This document shows positions 18,510 through 27,468 of a stretch of DNA of 64,000 nucleotides, piece by piece. Position numbers and translations under genes: made by a program. This DNA comes from Rhodohalobacter sp. 614A (GTDB lineage: Bacteria; Bacteroidota; Rhodothermia; Balneolales; Balneolaceae): positions 276,743 through 340,742 of the forward strand of contig NZ_JAKEDS010000003.1 in the NCBI RefSeq assembly GCF_021462415.1. Direction: 5' to 3'. Below the pieces are notes generated by a model. The model was not told where the DNA came from and searched no databases. It worked only from the letters and a program-made list of their open reading frames with translations. Within the stretch, counting starts at the first letter, position 1, and each line of letters begins with the position of its first letter.

Positions 18510-18565
18510 TTTATTTTTAGATGAGTTGTGCTTAGTTTCCTGCCGAATTAATGGAGAATAGTTTT

Positions 18566-19384
18566 ATGGTAATATCTGTTTTGGGTTGTGGCTGGCTTGG
18601 TTTTCCGCTGGCTGAAAGATTGCTTTCCGAGGAACACACCGTCAAAGGATCGACAACAACCCCGAAAAAAGTCAGCATTTTAAAACAGAGTGGAATTGAA
18701 TCATTTTTAATCAACCTGCCCGAATCATTATCTGATGAGAAATCAGAGTCATTTTGGGAATGCGATTTATTGATTTTGAATTTACCCCCCGGCCGACGCA
18801 ATCCGAATGTAAAAGATGAGTTTCCCGCACTTGTTGAAAAAGTTGTAGAGAAGGCTAAATCGCACGAGATCTCGTGGATTATCTTTACGAGTTCTACATC
18901 TGTCTACCCGGAATTTGGAGGAATCACACGCGAGCAGGATGCGCAACCTGGCAAAGCGACCAGAGCAAGTGGCGAGGCCCTTCTGAAAGCTGAAGAGGTA
19001 ATAATCAATGCCGGTATAGACTACACCATTTTACGGCTTGGTGGATTGTACGGGTATGATCGCCACCCGGTTAAACATCTTAGCGGGAAAAAAAATCTGG
19101 ATGGAGCGTTGAAACCGGTTAACCTTGTCCATCAACTGGATTGCGTAAATCTTATTACGGAAGTGATCGATCAGAAGAAGAGAAATGAGATCTACAATAT
19201 TGTATCAGATGGCCACCCGCCGAGAAAAGAGTTTTACCAGTGTGCTGCGCGACATTTTAACCTGCCTGAACCAACATTTGCAGAAGATTCGAACAAGAAC
19301 TATAAAATTGTTTCAAACGAAAAAATTAAGAACGATCTGTTCTACGAATTCTTTTACCCAAACCCGATGGATCACACACATTAA
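18566..19384 (+). CDS. NAD-dependent epimerase/dehydratase-like protein (YeeZ type)
   Basis: The product has about 272 residues. The N-terminal Rossmann motif is LGCGWLGFPLAERL. The extended-SDR active-site region reads FTSSTSVYP, giving Ser and Tyr in the expected order although the following Lys is not obvious. These features match the YeeZ-like atypical SDR branch. I chose the ATG at 18566 because GGAG lies at proper distance before it; the ATG at 18551 would add five residues and has no ribosome-binding site. The substrate is unknown. Confidence 0.85.
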   Translation: MVISVLGCGWLGFPLAERLLSEEHTVKGSTTTPKKVSILKQSGIESFLINLPESLSDEKSESFWECDLLILNLPPGRRNPNVKDEFPALVEKVVEKAKSHEISWIIFTSSTSVYPEFGGITREQDAQPGKATRASGEALLKAEEVIINAGIDYTILRLGGLYGYDRHPVKHLSGKKNLDGALKPVNLVHQLDCVNLITEVIDQKKRNEIYNIVSDGHPPRKEFYQCAARHFNLPEPTFAEDSNKNYKIVSNEKIKNDLFYEFFYPNPMDHTH

Positions 19385-19409
19385 AAATCTTTCTCGGTAG
19401 ACTTAAAAT

Positions 19410-20087
19410 CTAATCTATCGTTTCATTTTCAACAACAAAAATGTCTTCGGCAATGTTGTTAGCAATCGTCACCGTTTGATTTTCAACCCTGATTTGAACG
19501 GGCCCGTCAAACGGTTCTTTATTTAAAACTTCTACCTTTACGCCGGGAATTAATCCTTGCTTTTCGAGATAGCGCAAAAGTTCCGGGTTTTGATTTTTTA
19601 CTCTCCGTACAATGAAAGGCGTTTTAATGGGTACGGAATGCAAAGGTTTCAGTTTGATCTTCGGCATTTTGCCATCTTTGGATGGTATCGGGTCGCCATG
19701 GGGATCTTCGGTAGGATGGTTTAGCAGCTCAGCAATTTTATCTTCAAACTGTTCGGAAATATGGTGTTCAAGCTTTTCCGCTTCGTCATGAACTTCATCC
19801 CAGGAGTATCCCAAAATCTCTTTCAAATAAAGCTCTAGCAAACGGTGATGGCGAATAATTTCAAGAGCAATTTTCTCCCCTGTTTCTGTCAGCCGGCTAC
19901 CGTAATACGACTCATAGTTTACCATTTTCATCTCGGACAAACGCTTCAACATGTTCGTTACTGAAGCATTCGCTACACCCATTTTTTCGGCAAGCCTGGA
20001 GGTCGAAACTCCCTTTTCGGGGCTGATTTCGCTCTCCAGTTTATAAATGGTTTTTAAATAATCTTCTACGGATTGGCTCCGGGACAT
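19410..20087 (-). CDS. DtxR/MntR family metal-dependent transcriptional regulator
   Basis: The 225-residue protein begins SVEDYLKTIYKLE, the standard winged-helix opening. The recognition region is STSRLAEKMGVANASVTNMLKRL. The dimerisation and metal-binding domain has the LEHHISEQFE and HPTEDPHGDPIP motifs that carry the DtxR ligands. A C-terminal FeoA/SH3-like domain is also present (about residues 150-225). It is expected to repress metal-uptake genes when Fe(II) or Mn(II) is plentiful; no such gene is adjacent. It is the last gene of a possible run with the thioredoxin and SpoIIE-type genes. Confidence 0.93.
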   Translation of the reverse strand: MSRSQSVEDYLKTIYKLESEISPEKGVSTSRLAEKMGVANASVTNMLKRLSEMKMVNYESYYGSRLTETGEKIALEIIRHHRLLELYLKEILGYSWDEVHDEAEKLEHHISEQFEDKIAELLNHPTEDPHGDPIPSKDGKMPKIKLKPLHSVPIKTPFIVRRVKNQNPELLRYLEKQGLIPGVKVEVLNKEPFDGPVQIRVENQTVTIANNIAEDIFVVENETID

Positions 20088-20135
20088 ATCAGAAAACTTT
20101 TGTCAGTTGTATACAGTCGTATTAAATCGGTAAAG

Positions 20136-20633
20136 TTATTCGCCTTCCGTGTATTCCTTGAATGATTGATCCAGATAAGCATCGCTTCCTACAAAATTCA
20201 GAAGGTTGGAAAATACTGCTTCTTCCAGATATCCTGGCTGAGAGCCAATAATGGCACCTTCATCATTCAAAAAATAGACAGTAGGTACATTCTGATTTTC
20301 AAGAGCCTGGGCAAATTGTGCCTCTGTCATCTCTTCACCGTGATAATTCACCGTCGCGTCTGATTCAACATCTATCTTTACCCAAAGAAAATATTTTGAG
20401 ATGGCTTCCTGAACCGCATCTGACGGATACACTTCTGAATGCATACGCTTGCAATACGGACACCAAGTGGCAAATACATCTATAAGTATTTTCTTGCCTT
20501 CATCGGGTGCCAGCTTCAATGCCCTTTCAAGCGAAATGGGCTGAGGGCCTGGGACAGATACGTCCTGAGCCAATACAAATGAAGGAAACAAGAGCAGAAT
20601 AATGGTAATGATATAGAGAGAAATTCGCTTCAT
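20136..20633 (-). CDS. Exported thioredoxin-fold protein
   Basis: The 165-residue protein has a signal peptide (residues 1-22, cleavage near VLAQ). The redox motif is WCPYC with Cys58 and Cys61. The VPTVYFLNDEG segment supplies the conserved cis-Pro. This matches exported thioredoxin-like proteins related to the DUF255/thioredoxin_7 groups. It probably reduces or oxidises periplasmic disulfides. It sits 28 bases after the SpoIIE phosphatase gene on the same strand. Confidence 0.88.
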   Translation of the reverse strand: MKRISLYIITIILLLFPSFVLAQDVSVPGPQPISLERALKLAPDEGKKILIDVFATWCPYCKRMHSEVYPSDAVQEAISKYFLWVKIDVESDATVNYHGEEMTEAQFAQALENQNVPTVYFLNDEGAIIGSQPGYLEEAVFSNLLNFVGSDAYLDQSFKEYTEGE

Positions 20634-20661
20634 GCTTTAAAATAAATAAGATTTATGACTT

Positions 20662-23253
20662 TTATTTCTTTTTGATAATGATCATCGTAAGATCGTCGTG
20701 CTGTGTCGATTTCTCTCCAAAATTCTCCAGATCTTCTTCCACTATATTCAATAATTCTTTGGCAGACAGCATATAATTTTTCTTCAATAAATCATGCAGT
20801 CTTTGATCTCCATAAAGCTTGTTTGTTTTACTGATGGATTCTACAACTCCGTCTGTAAATAAAATCAGTATATCATCTTTGTGGAGTTTAATATTTTCTT
20901 CCGAAATATTCTTTTTAAACATTTCATCATTCGCCATGCCGATTGCAATTCCTTCCGGCTGGTATTCATGCAATGAACCTTCTTTATTGTTGAAAAAGAG
21001 GACCGGATTATGCCCCGCTCTTGAAAAGCTGAACAGATTCTGATTTGTGTCCAGGATTCCAAATATGAGAGATATAAATGTCCCGCGATTTGCATTATTC
21101 CTGAACATCGTATTGGTCTTCGAAAGGATGTCAATCGTGGAGTTAAAGTCGGAACAGAGTGCGTGGAGAACTCCTTTGGTAAATGTCATAAAGAACGCCG
21201 CCTGAATTCCTTTGCCGCTCACGTCCCCGATTGTAACCGCAAGCCGGTCGTTACTTAATGATATAAAATCATAATAATCCCCACCTGTTTCGTACGCGGG
21301 TTTACAGATAGCGGCTATTTCATATCCCTCAATACTCGGAGTTCTTAATGGCAAAAATGACTGCTGAACATTCCTGGCAATTTTTAACTCCTGGCGAATA
21401 CGATCTTCCTGGGCCAGTTCCTCGATGTAATCAGGCACAAATTTTGGCAGATCCCGAACGGAACTGCCCTTGTAGATACTGTATCCTCCCGAAATAAACC
21501 CGGCAATAATCAAAAATATCAATGAATAGAAAACACTGGCATCGGGAGAATTTTCAATAAGCCAACCATTGGCTGTTGATAACAGGGAGACAAAAACAAA
21601 CAATGCAATAAACGTAGTGAGAAAATCTTCCCGGTAATAAATAATCCCCAGAAGAAGACCAATAACTCCCGCTGTTACAAGTTCTGTTGTGAACCCTCCT
21701 ACATCGAACGGAAATGGATAAACGATAATGAAAAGTAGTGAGGGAACGAGAACCGCCGCGAATACAGATTTAAACGATGACCGTAACTGGCCTACAAAAA
21801 CCAGAAAAATGACCTCGGCAATAAGCAGGTAAAAAAAGAAATTTCCCAATAACTCAGAAAAATATGGGAGAAAAGTAGTGTCTGCTTCAAAGTTCGGCTC
21901 GAGCGTGATGTACGAACCCGGAATGAGAAAAAGGATTAAACACCATACCAACGCCAGTAAAAATCCAAAAGAAATTCCCCTTATAAGGGTTAACCCAACC
22001 GGTATATTATTGAAATAACCAACCCGTAATACATCAATCGTTCTGAGTTTCTCGATCCAATACTGCCTTGTTATTGAGTCGGCTATTGCTGTGACGGCAA
22101 AAAATCCCAGAGTGGCAATAGCTGCCGTAAATCCAATAACGATTAGCAGCAGAACTACAAACTCGACATTTACAGTTCCAAATGAGTTTAAATGGTCGTA
22201 AACCATCCAAAGTGTAACGACAAATGGAAAAATCAATCCTGCCAAAACGGCTAAAAGTGTTGCTGCTTTAATATCAATCAAGCGCATGCGAAAACGAAGA
22301 AAGAGCAAAACAATAATCCAGAAACTGCCAATCAGGAGTACAATTGCGCGAACTCCCTCTTTGATTGTTGAAAACAGATTCTCATCGCCGGTGGGGTTTG
22401 GATGATTGTATTCCATCGAAAGCAAACCGCCCGAAGGTAAAATTCTCACATCAACCTGGATAAGCTGTCTTACATCAGAGGCACTCCGTTCAAACCTTAC
22501 GGTGGCTCCTTCAACATCATTAATCGGCACTCTTTCGGTTGAAATGATTTCAAAATCTTTATCTCCCCAGGCCGATCTTTGGAGATAAAAATGAGCCATA
22601 CGCTCCGCTACGGATTGGCCAAGATAGTTTACCTGATTTCTTTGCAGCCGTGTTCTTGAGGTATTCTGTTCGGTTCCATTGTTGAAACGAAATTCAAGAG
22701 ATCGGGTAAAAATACTGTCATTTGAAAATGAATAGACATTTAGTGAATCCCCCTGAATTCCATAATTGAGAACATCAGGCCGAAACACAGGGGTTGGCAG
22801 GATATTTTCGTTATTGTGAAGTGCAATCAGTTTTCCGGATTCTGAAAGTTCAACCGCAACGGCATCTGTTGACTCATCGCCAATATCAAGGCTAAACTCC
22901 TCTTCTGCTTTTGAATGATTCTGCATTTTCAAATAAGCAATCCAATAAAATGCAGGAAAAAGAGACCGGTTTACAGAATCTGCATAAAAGTCCTTAAACG
23001 CAGTTTGTTTCTGAAGAGAGTCGAGTAATTCCGTATTGGTTTGAAAGCGTGTAAAAGGCGGGCTTTCTGATTCGTACCCAAATTCCATAGCAAATTTGGC
23101 TGCCAGCTCACGTGCAGCAGAATTCCCCAAACTATTATCAGCGGCCGGGAGAGGGTGAAAATCCGAATAGAGCCAAAAAAAGAGCAATAAAGCTACTGCC
23201 CCGGCTATAATCAACACTAAGTCCTGTTTTGCAGTATCACTTCCGAAATTCAA
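20662..23253 (-). CDS. Membrane-bound PP2C-type (SpoIIE) serine phosphatase with large sensor region
   Basis: This is an 863-residue protein. One transmembrane helix (about residues 12-30) is followed by an extracytoplasmic region of about 270 residues with mixed beta and helix character. A cluster of about seven or eight transmembrane helices comes next (about 310-600). The cytoplasmic C-terminus (about 640-863) is a SpoIIE/PPM phosphatase: ETGGDYYDF, GDVSGKGIQAAFFM with metal-binding Asp, and QHDDLTMIII. Such proteins (RsbU-like) dephosphorylate anti-anti-sigma factors. No anti-sigma or STAS gene is in the window, so the partner is unknown. The N-terminal region resembles a sensor, but I do not recognise its family. 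Confidence 0.9.
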   Translation of the reverse strand: MNFGSDTAKQDLVLIIAGAVALLLFFWLYSDFHPLPAADNSLGNSAARELAAKFAMEFGYESESPPFTRFQTNTELLDSLQKQTAFKDFYADSVNRSLFPAFYWIAYLKMQNHSKAEEEFSLDIGDESTDAVAVELSESGKLIALHNNENILPTPVFRPDVLNYGIQGDSLNVYSFSNDSIFTRSLEFRFNNGTEQNTSRTRLQRNQVNYLGQSVAERMAHFYLQRSAWGDKDFEIISTERVPINDVEGATVRFERSASDVRQLIQVDVRILPSGGLLSMEYNHPNPTGDENLFSTIKEGVRAIVLLIGSFWIIVLLFLRFRMRLIDIKAATLLAVLAGLIFPFVVTLWMVYDHLNSFGTVNVEFVVLLLIVIGFTAAIATLGFFAVTAIADSITRQYWIEKLRTIDVLRVGYFNNIPVGLTLIRGISFGFLLALVWCLILFLIPGSYITLEPNFEADTTFLPYFSELLGNFFFYLLIAEVIFLVFVGQLRSSFKSVFAAVLVPSLLFIIVYPFPFDVGGFTTELVTAGVIGLLLGIIYYREDFLTTFIALFVFVSLLSTANGWLIENSPDASVFYSLIFLIIAGFISGGYSIYKGSSVRDLPKFVPDYIEELAQEDRIRQELKIARNVQQSFLPLRTPSIEGYEIAAICKPAYETGGDYYDFISLSNDRLAVTIGDVSGKGIQAAFFMTFTKGVLHALCSDFNSTIDILSKTNTMFRNNANRGTFISLIFGILDTNQNLFSFSRAGHNPVLFFNNKEGSLHEYQPEGIAIGMANDEMFKKNISEENIKLHKDDILILFTDGVVESISKTNKLYGDQRLHDLLKKNYMLSAKELLNIVEEDLENFGEKSTQHDDLTMIIIKKK

Positions 23254-23360
23254 AATCGGGATTTTAACGGTTATTGATTATCACAATAGATATCTAAATT
23301 TACAGCGAAAATGAAATGATAATGTTACGATTAAATGTTTCGTAATTTAAAACCAATTAT

Positions 23361-24128
23361 ATGTGTCTCATTGTTTTTTCCTACAAAAATCATCCTGATT
23401 ATCCATTTATTCTTGCCACAAACCGTGATGAGTTCTACGGCAGACCTACTCAACCTGCGCATGTATGGAATACGTCGCCTAAAATTTTAGCCGGTAAAGA
23501 TGAAAAGGCCGGCGGTACCTGGCTTGGAATATCCCAAAATGGACGATTTGCCGCGTTAACCAATTACCGGCAAATGGATGACATCAGGGAAGATACGACA
23601 AGCAGAGGCATAATTGTTAAAGATTTTCTTTTATCTGATGCCAATCCTCGCAAATATCTTGCGGAATTGCAAAAGAAGCGAGAACAATTCAATGGTTTTA
23701 ACCTCATTGCCGGCTATTTTGATGATCTGTATTACATTTCAAATAAGAAGGAAGGTGTGTACAAAATTAAGCCGGGTAACCATTCTGTAAGCAATGCTTT
23801 TCTGAATACTCCGTGGCCCAAAACAGTGCAGGCGACCAACTCATTCACAAAAATTGTAAGTGATGAGAAACCAGACGAGGAAAAACTTTTTCATATGCTT
23901 CACAATGATGAGCGATTTCCACTGGATAAACTTCCTGATACCGGCCTACCCCGGGAAATGGAAAAAGCTGTTTCATCCATCTTCATAGAAACAGAAAATT
24001 ACGGAACGCGATCATCCACAGTTATTGCTGTTGATAAAAACAGAAAAGTCCATTTTGCCGAACGGTCCTATACGTCCGGTTCAAAAGAAACGAATAAAAC
24101 GGTCTGGTTTGATTTTAAACTTCGATAA
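23361..24128 (+). CDS. NRDE (TANGO2-like) family protein
   Basis: The 255-residue protein begins MCLIVF and contains ATNRDEFYGRPT, the NRDE signature. GTWLGISQNGRFAALTNYR and a late GTRSSTVIAV segment are also typical. The Cys at position 2 could become the N-terminal nucleophile after Met removal, as in Ntn-type folds. Eukaryotic TANGO2 is linked to Golgi organisation and haem or lipid handling; the bacterial role is unsettled. Transcribed alone, convergent with the TPR gene at 24151. Confidence 0.93.
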   Translation: MCLIVFSYKNHPDYPFILATNRDEFYGRPTQPAHVWNTSPKILAGKDEKAGGTWLGISQNGRFAALTNYRQMDDIREDTTSRGIIVKDFLLSDANPRKYLAELQKKREQFNGFNLIAGYFDDLYYISNKKEGVYKIKPGNHSVSNAFLNTPWPKTVQATNSFTKIVSDEKPDEEKLFHMLHNDERFPLDKLPDTGLPREMEKAVSSIFIETENYGTRSSTVIAVDKNRKVHFAERSYTSGSKETNKTVWFDFKLR

Positions 24129-24150
24129 ACCTTAACCGGAAGGGGAATTC

Positions 24151-25362
24151 CTATAAGTTTTTTAACTGATCTCTTGAACGGTTTCGGGCTTCGGGAACGG
24201 CTTTTTGGTCGGCCGCAATTTCATAGTATTTCTTCGCTTCCTTTTTTTGATCGAGATTCTCCAGTGCTCGTCCGGCAAAATATGCAGCCATGGCGTATAT
24301 ATCCCTCTCTTCGCTATTCACAAGTTTTTTTCCTGCCTGAACGGACCGCTCTAAGAATGGAAGAGCTGACGACCAATCGCCAAAGTGATAATACGCTCTG
24401 CCTATCCAGTAACTTACTTCCAGTTCAATACCGGGATCATCCTGAAGATTTCCGGCAGACCAATAATCTAAAGTACTTTGTGCGAAAGTGAGTATTTCAT
24501 CATACTGCCCAAGTTGGGATAGCGTCCTCAGGTATTGACGCCGGTAGTACCCGTTATTCGGATATTTCTCAAGCAAATAGGTAAATTTTTGCTTCGCTTT
24601 TTCAAAGTCTTTCTCATAATTGAGCAAAATAGAAGCTAAAAAATAATTGGCTTCTGGACGCGCAAAAACAGCATTCCTTGCAGCATATTCCAGCGTTTCA
24701 AGGCCTTCCGTCCGATCGCCTTCCGGGAAAAACCAGGATACGGCCTTCACAACAGGATAAGCATCGGGGATGTAGGCTGCATAGTAGAGTTTCATCCCTT
24801 CCGCAAAATGGTTGTCAGGCAAGTCTGGTGAGACTTCCATCAACTCTTGGTGAGCCTGGTATGCCCGCCGCCCAACTTGCACACTGGTTACCCATTCTTC
24901 ACGGTTTGCGTGCAGGCGTGCAATATACCCATTTGCTACAGCCCGAATAATGAGCGCATCAGGATGGCCGGGTTCCGAGCGCAAAATTTTACCGGCTTCG
25001 TAATCGGCCCGCTGCATTCTGGACATGAATTCCCGATCATGAGAATGGTCGTTCAAATCCTCTAGTACATTCCACCAAAGCTCCATACCATCCCAGAGCA
25101 TCCAAAGCGGGTGTTCCGGGTACTCGTCCCGCCAGGGTTTCAGCTCACTCCTTGCAACATCCGTATTCCTGTTGTAAAGCGAATCAATCGCTTCACGTGC
25201 ATCAATTTCAAAAAAAGCATCTTCAATCAAAACTTTGGTCTGCCCCAGAATTGGCTGAGAAATGCACACACAGAACAAACCGATTACAAAGCAAAATCTG
25301 AGTGTCCCTTTGGCATATAGGCGTCCCTCTCTCTTTGTAAAACCAGCTGTCTGTCTGTTCAT
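24151..25362 (-). CDS. Exported TPR-repeat protein
   Basis: This is a 403-residue protein with a basic N-terminus, hydrophobic segment and Ala/Gln-type cleavage region (about residues 20-42), so probably exported. The remainder is helical with TPR-like pairs (for example residues about 230-400: YFLASILLNYEKDFEKA and YWIGRAYYHFGDWSSAL). No catalytic motif is visible. It follows the alpha/beta hydrolase gene by six bases and ends a minus-strand run. A scaffold or interaction role is inferred only from the repeats. Confidence 0.78.
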   Translation of the reverse strand: MNRQTAGFTKREGRLYAKGTLRFCFVIGLFCVCISQPILGQTKVLIEDAFFEIDAREAIDSLYNRNTDVARSELKPWRDEYPEHPLWMLWDGMELWWNVLEDLNDHSHDREFMSRMQRADYEAGKILRSEPGHPDALIIRAVANGYIARLHANREEWVTSVQVGRRAYQAHQELMEVSPDLPDNHFAEGMKLYYAAYIPDAYPVVKAVSWFFPEGDRTEGLETLEYAARNAVFARPEANYFLASILLNYEKDFEKAKQKFTYLLEKYPNNGYYRRQYLRTLSQLGQYDEILTFAQSTLDYWSAGNLQDDPGIELEVSYWIGRAYYHFGDWSSALPFLERSVQAGKKLVNSEERDIYAMAAYFAGRALENLDQKKEAKKYYEIAADQKAVPEARNRSRDQLKNL

Positions 25363-25368
25363 AAAGCT

Positions 25369-26244
25369 TTATCTAAGATGATCAAGAAACCAACCTTCTG
25401 TGAGATCCAGTGCTTCTGAAAACGCAGGCGGAAAGTCTTTCTCATTAAACGGATGAGAAATCTCAAAGGTATGTCCGGCATTCTCAATCAGGCGAATTTC
25501 TTTCTCATCTGCCGGTGATTTTCGGTATAAAACTTCCGATTCACTAAATGGAACGGTTTCGTCACTCTTTCCGGCAATAAACATCGATGGAATGTATAAC
25601 TCGGGTACACGCTTGATTGCCATCAGGCGATCTGCATTTTCCATAGCGTCGTCATATACAATTTTATCAAGGGGTAAAGATTCTCCAGTTCGGGAATTTA
25701 GAATATTGGTATACCCTTGTTTATTCCAATTGCTAATCATCTCTTTGCTCCAACGCTTATTGTAATCAGCCACGGCCGACCAGGTTACCAGGCACTGAAT
25801 TTCAGAATATTCGGCGGCAGCAACGATGGCTGTATGTCCACCGCGCGAGTGACCCAGGATTCCAATCCGATCTGTATCTAAAACAGCTTTTTCACTTTGA
25901 ATTTCTTTGGATTTTAAAGCCTCAATAACGGAACCTACATCTTGTAAATCCTGGCTGAATGTTTGCCTGCGAAATAGTTCGGGCTGATCAAATTCAAGCA
26001 TTCCCGAACCAACACCATTTAAAGATAAATTGAATGCCACTACGGCAAATCCGGCTCTGGCAAGTTCTTCATAAAGATCAGGGAAAGCTCCCCAATCTTT
26101 AAATCCTTTAAACCCGTGAACGAACAGAATTACGGGAAGAACCGTACCGCTCTCCACTCCCGGAACCAATAAATCGTAATAAATTGGAAGACCTTCTGTT
26201 GATGAGATTTCGCCGTCTGTCTTTTTTATCGTGCTGTAATTCAT
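25369..26244 (-). CDS. Alpha/beta hydrolase family protein
   Basis: The 291-residue protein has the oxyanion segment FVHGFKGFKDWG, the nucleophile elbow GHSRGG with Ser133, an acid in AGKSDETVPF, and the catalytic His in ENAGHTFEISHPF. It resembles dienelactone-hydrolase and peptidase_S9-like esterases. No signal peptide is present, so it is cytoplasmic. Its start overlaps the stop of the pseudouridine synthase gene by four bases. The natural substrate is unknown. Confidence 0.88.
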   Translation of the reverse strand: MNYSTIKKTDGEISSTEGLPIYYDLLVPGVESGTVLPVILFVHGFKGFKDWGAFPDLYEELARAGFAVVAFNLSLNGVGSGMLEFDQPELFRRQTFSQDLQDVGSVIEALKSKEIQSEKAVLDTDRIGILGHSRGGHTAIVAAAEYSEIQCLVTWSAVADYNKRWSKEMISNWNKQGYTNILNSRTGESLPLDKIVYDDAMENADRLMAIKRVPELYIPSMFIAGKSDETVPFSESEVLYRKSPADEKEIRLIENAGHTFEISHPFNEKDFPPAFSEALDLTEGWFLDHLR

Positions 26245-27119
26245 TTGTCTTCTTTATTGAATTCTAATGTATCCAGTTTTACGAGCCTTCGAAGATCGTT
26301 AATCTCCTTTTGCCTGAGAAAACGCCAGCGGCCAACCCGAAGATCTTTATCCGTGAGGCCTGCGTACCGTATTCTTTTCAATTTTGTTACTTCCGCCCCA
26401 AAATAAGCAATCATCCGACGAATCAAATGATTACGTCCTTCAAATACCGAGATGGTAACTGTATGCGGATCATTAATAATCTGTTGAATTTCGGCTGCTT
26501 TGGCAGGTCCGTCCTCCAGTTCAATACCTCTTAACAATTCACTGAGTTCAGAATCTCCAAGAGGTCGGTTGGCGGTTACCTCATACGTTTTCTTCACTTT
26601 GTAACTTGGGTGCATTAATCGATGAGCGAGGTCTCCGTCGTTGGTCAGAATCAACAAACCCATTGTATTCCTGTCTAACCGCCCTACAGGATACACCCGG
26701 TGTCCGGTGGCATCTTCAACAGCATCCAAAACAGTATTTCTGTCTTTTTCATCATCGGTGGTACTGATCGTATCTTTTCCTTTGTTCAACAAAATGTAGG
26801 TAAAAGGTTCCAGCGAAAGAGACTGCCCGTCAACTTTAACCGAATCGCCCTGTTTTACTTTGGTCCCCAATTCTGTCGTAACCTTGCCATTTACCTCAAC
26901 TTTTCCCGCTGCAATGTATTCATCAGCCTCTCTTCGCGAACAAAAACCGGCATGCGCAATGTATTTATTGAGACGGATTTTGTCTCTCAGATATTTTTTT
27001 TGAGAGATTGTATTGGCTTCATCCGGAGATGATGAAGACTTCCTGCCTTTCTTGGAATACTTTTTTGAAGGTCGTCTTTTTTTATTGTTCCGGTTGTTAT
27101 TTTTTCGATGATTCGTCAT
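26241..27119 (-). CDS. rRNA pseudouridine synthase (RsuA/RluB family)
   Basis: The 292-residue protein has three parts. A lysine/arginine-rich disordered tail occupies residues 1-45. An S4 RNA-binding domain follows (about 48-105; IRLNKYIAHAGFCSRREAD). The catalytic domain has GRLDRNTMGLLILTNDG with the nucleophilic Asp149. The late HLIRRM segment is also conserved. It isomerises a specific uridine in rRNA, most likely 23S rRNA as in RluB, but RsuA-type 16S targeting cannot be excluded. Confidence 0.94.
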   Translation of the reverse strand: MTNHRKNNNRNNKKRRPSKKYSKKGRKSSSSPDEANTISQKKYLRDKIRLNKYIAHAGFCSRREADEYIAAGKVEVNGKVTTELGTKVKQGDSVKVDGQSLSLEPFTYILLNKGKDTISTTDDEKDRNTVLDAVEDATGHRVYPVGRLDRNTMGLLILTNDGDLAHRLMHPSYKVKKTYEVTANRPLGDSELSELLRGIELEDGPAKAAEIQQIINDPHTVTISVFEGRNHLIRRMIAYFGAEVTKLKRIRYAGLTDKDLRVGRWRFLRQKEINDLRRLVKLDTLEFNKEDK

Positions 27120-27195
27120 AAAATGAGTTTAAAAATTTTTGCGGAATATCCCATGAATTCAATGTAATGAATCCATGATTAATGAAATCTTTGAG

Positions 27196-27468
27196 TTATT
27201 TGGGATTTTTTTTTGGAACAGGATCATACCCGGATGTTCCCCAGGGATGACATTTTAAGATTCGTTTTAAACCCAGCCAGAATCCTTTTGCAGCTCCCCA
27301 TTCCTGAATGGCTTCTACCATGTAATTGGAACAAGTGGGTGTATGGCGGCAGTTAGATCCCAAATATGGAGAGATGGCAAACTGATAAAATTTAACCAGC
27401 GAAATCATGACTTTTCCCGTGATTCTTCCGGTAAAGTCAATGGTCGATTTCAAAAGTTGTTTTGCCAT
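27196..27468 (-). CDS. yidD: Membrane protein insertion efficiency factor YidD
   Basis: About 90 residues. The core [27 protein letters not shown] with the three-Cys pattern, and the later [11 protein letters not shown] and GYDPVP, are diagnostic of YidD, which assists YidC-dependent insertion. I place the start at 27468 because GAAGGA lies eight bases upstream. An ATG at 27477 abuts that site too closely, and one at 27408 would give the 70-residue form common elsewhere. With the chosen start the gene overlaps cysS by 32 bases. The usual neighbours rnpA, rpmH and yidC are not here. Confidence 0.92.
   Translation of the reverse strand: MAKQLLKSTIDFTGRITGKVMISLVKFYQFAISPYLGSNCRHTPTCSNYMVEAIQEWGAAKGFWLGLKRILKCHPWGTSGYDPVPKKNPK

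Noticed and set aside
27150-27180. CATGAATTCA / TGAATCCATG inverted repeat after yidD
   Set aside because: The stem has a mismatch, is AT-rich and lacks a T-tract on the yidD transcript, so it is not a supported terminator.
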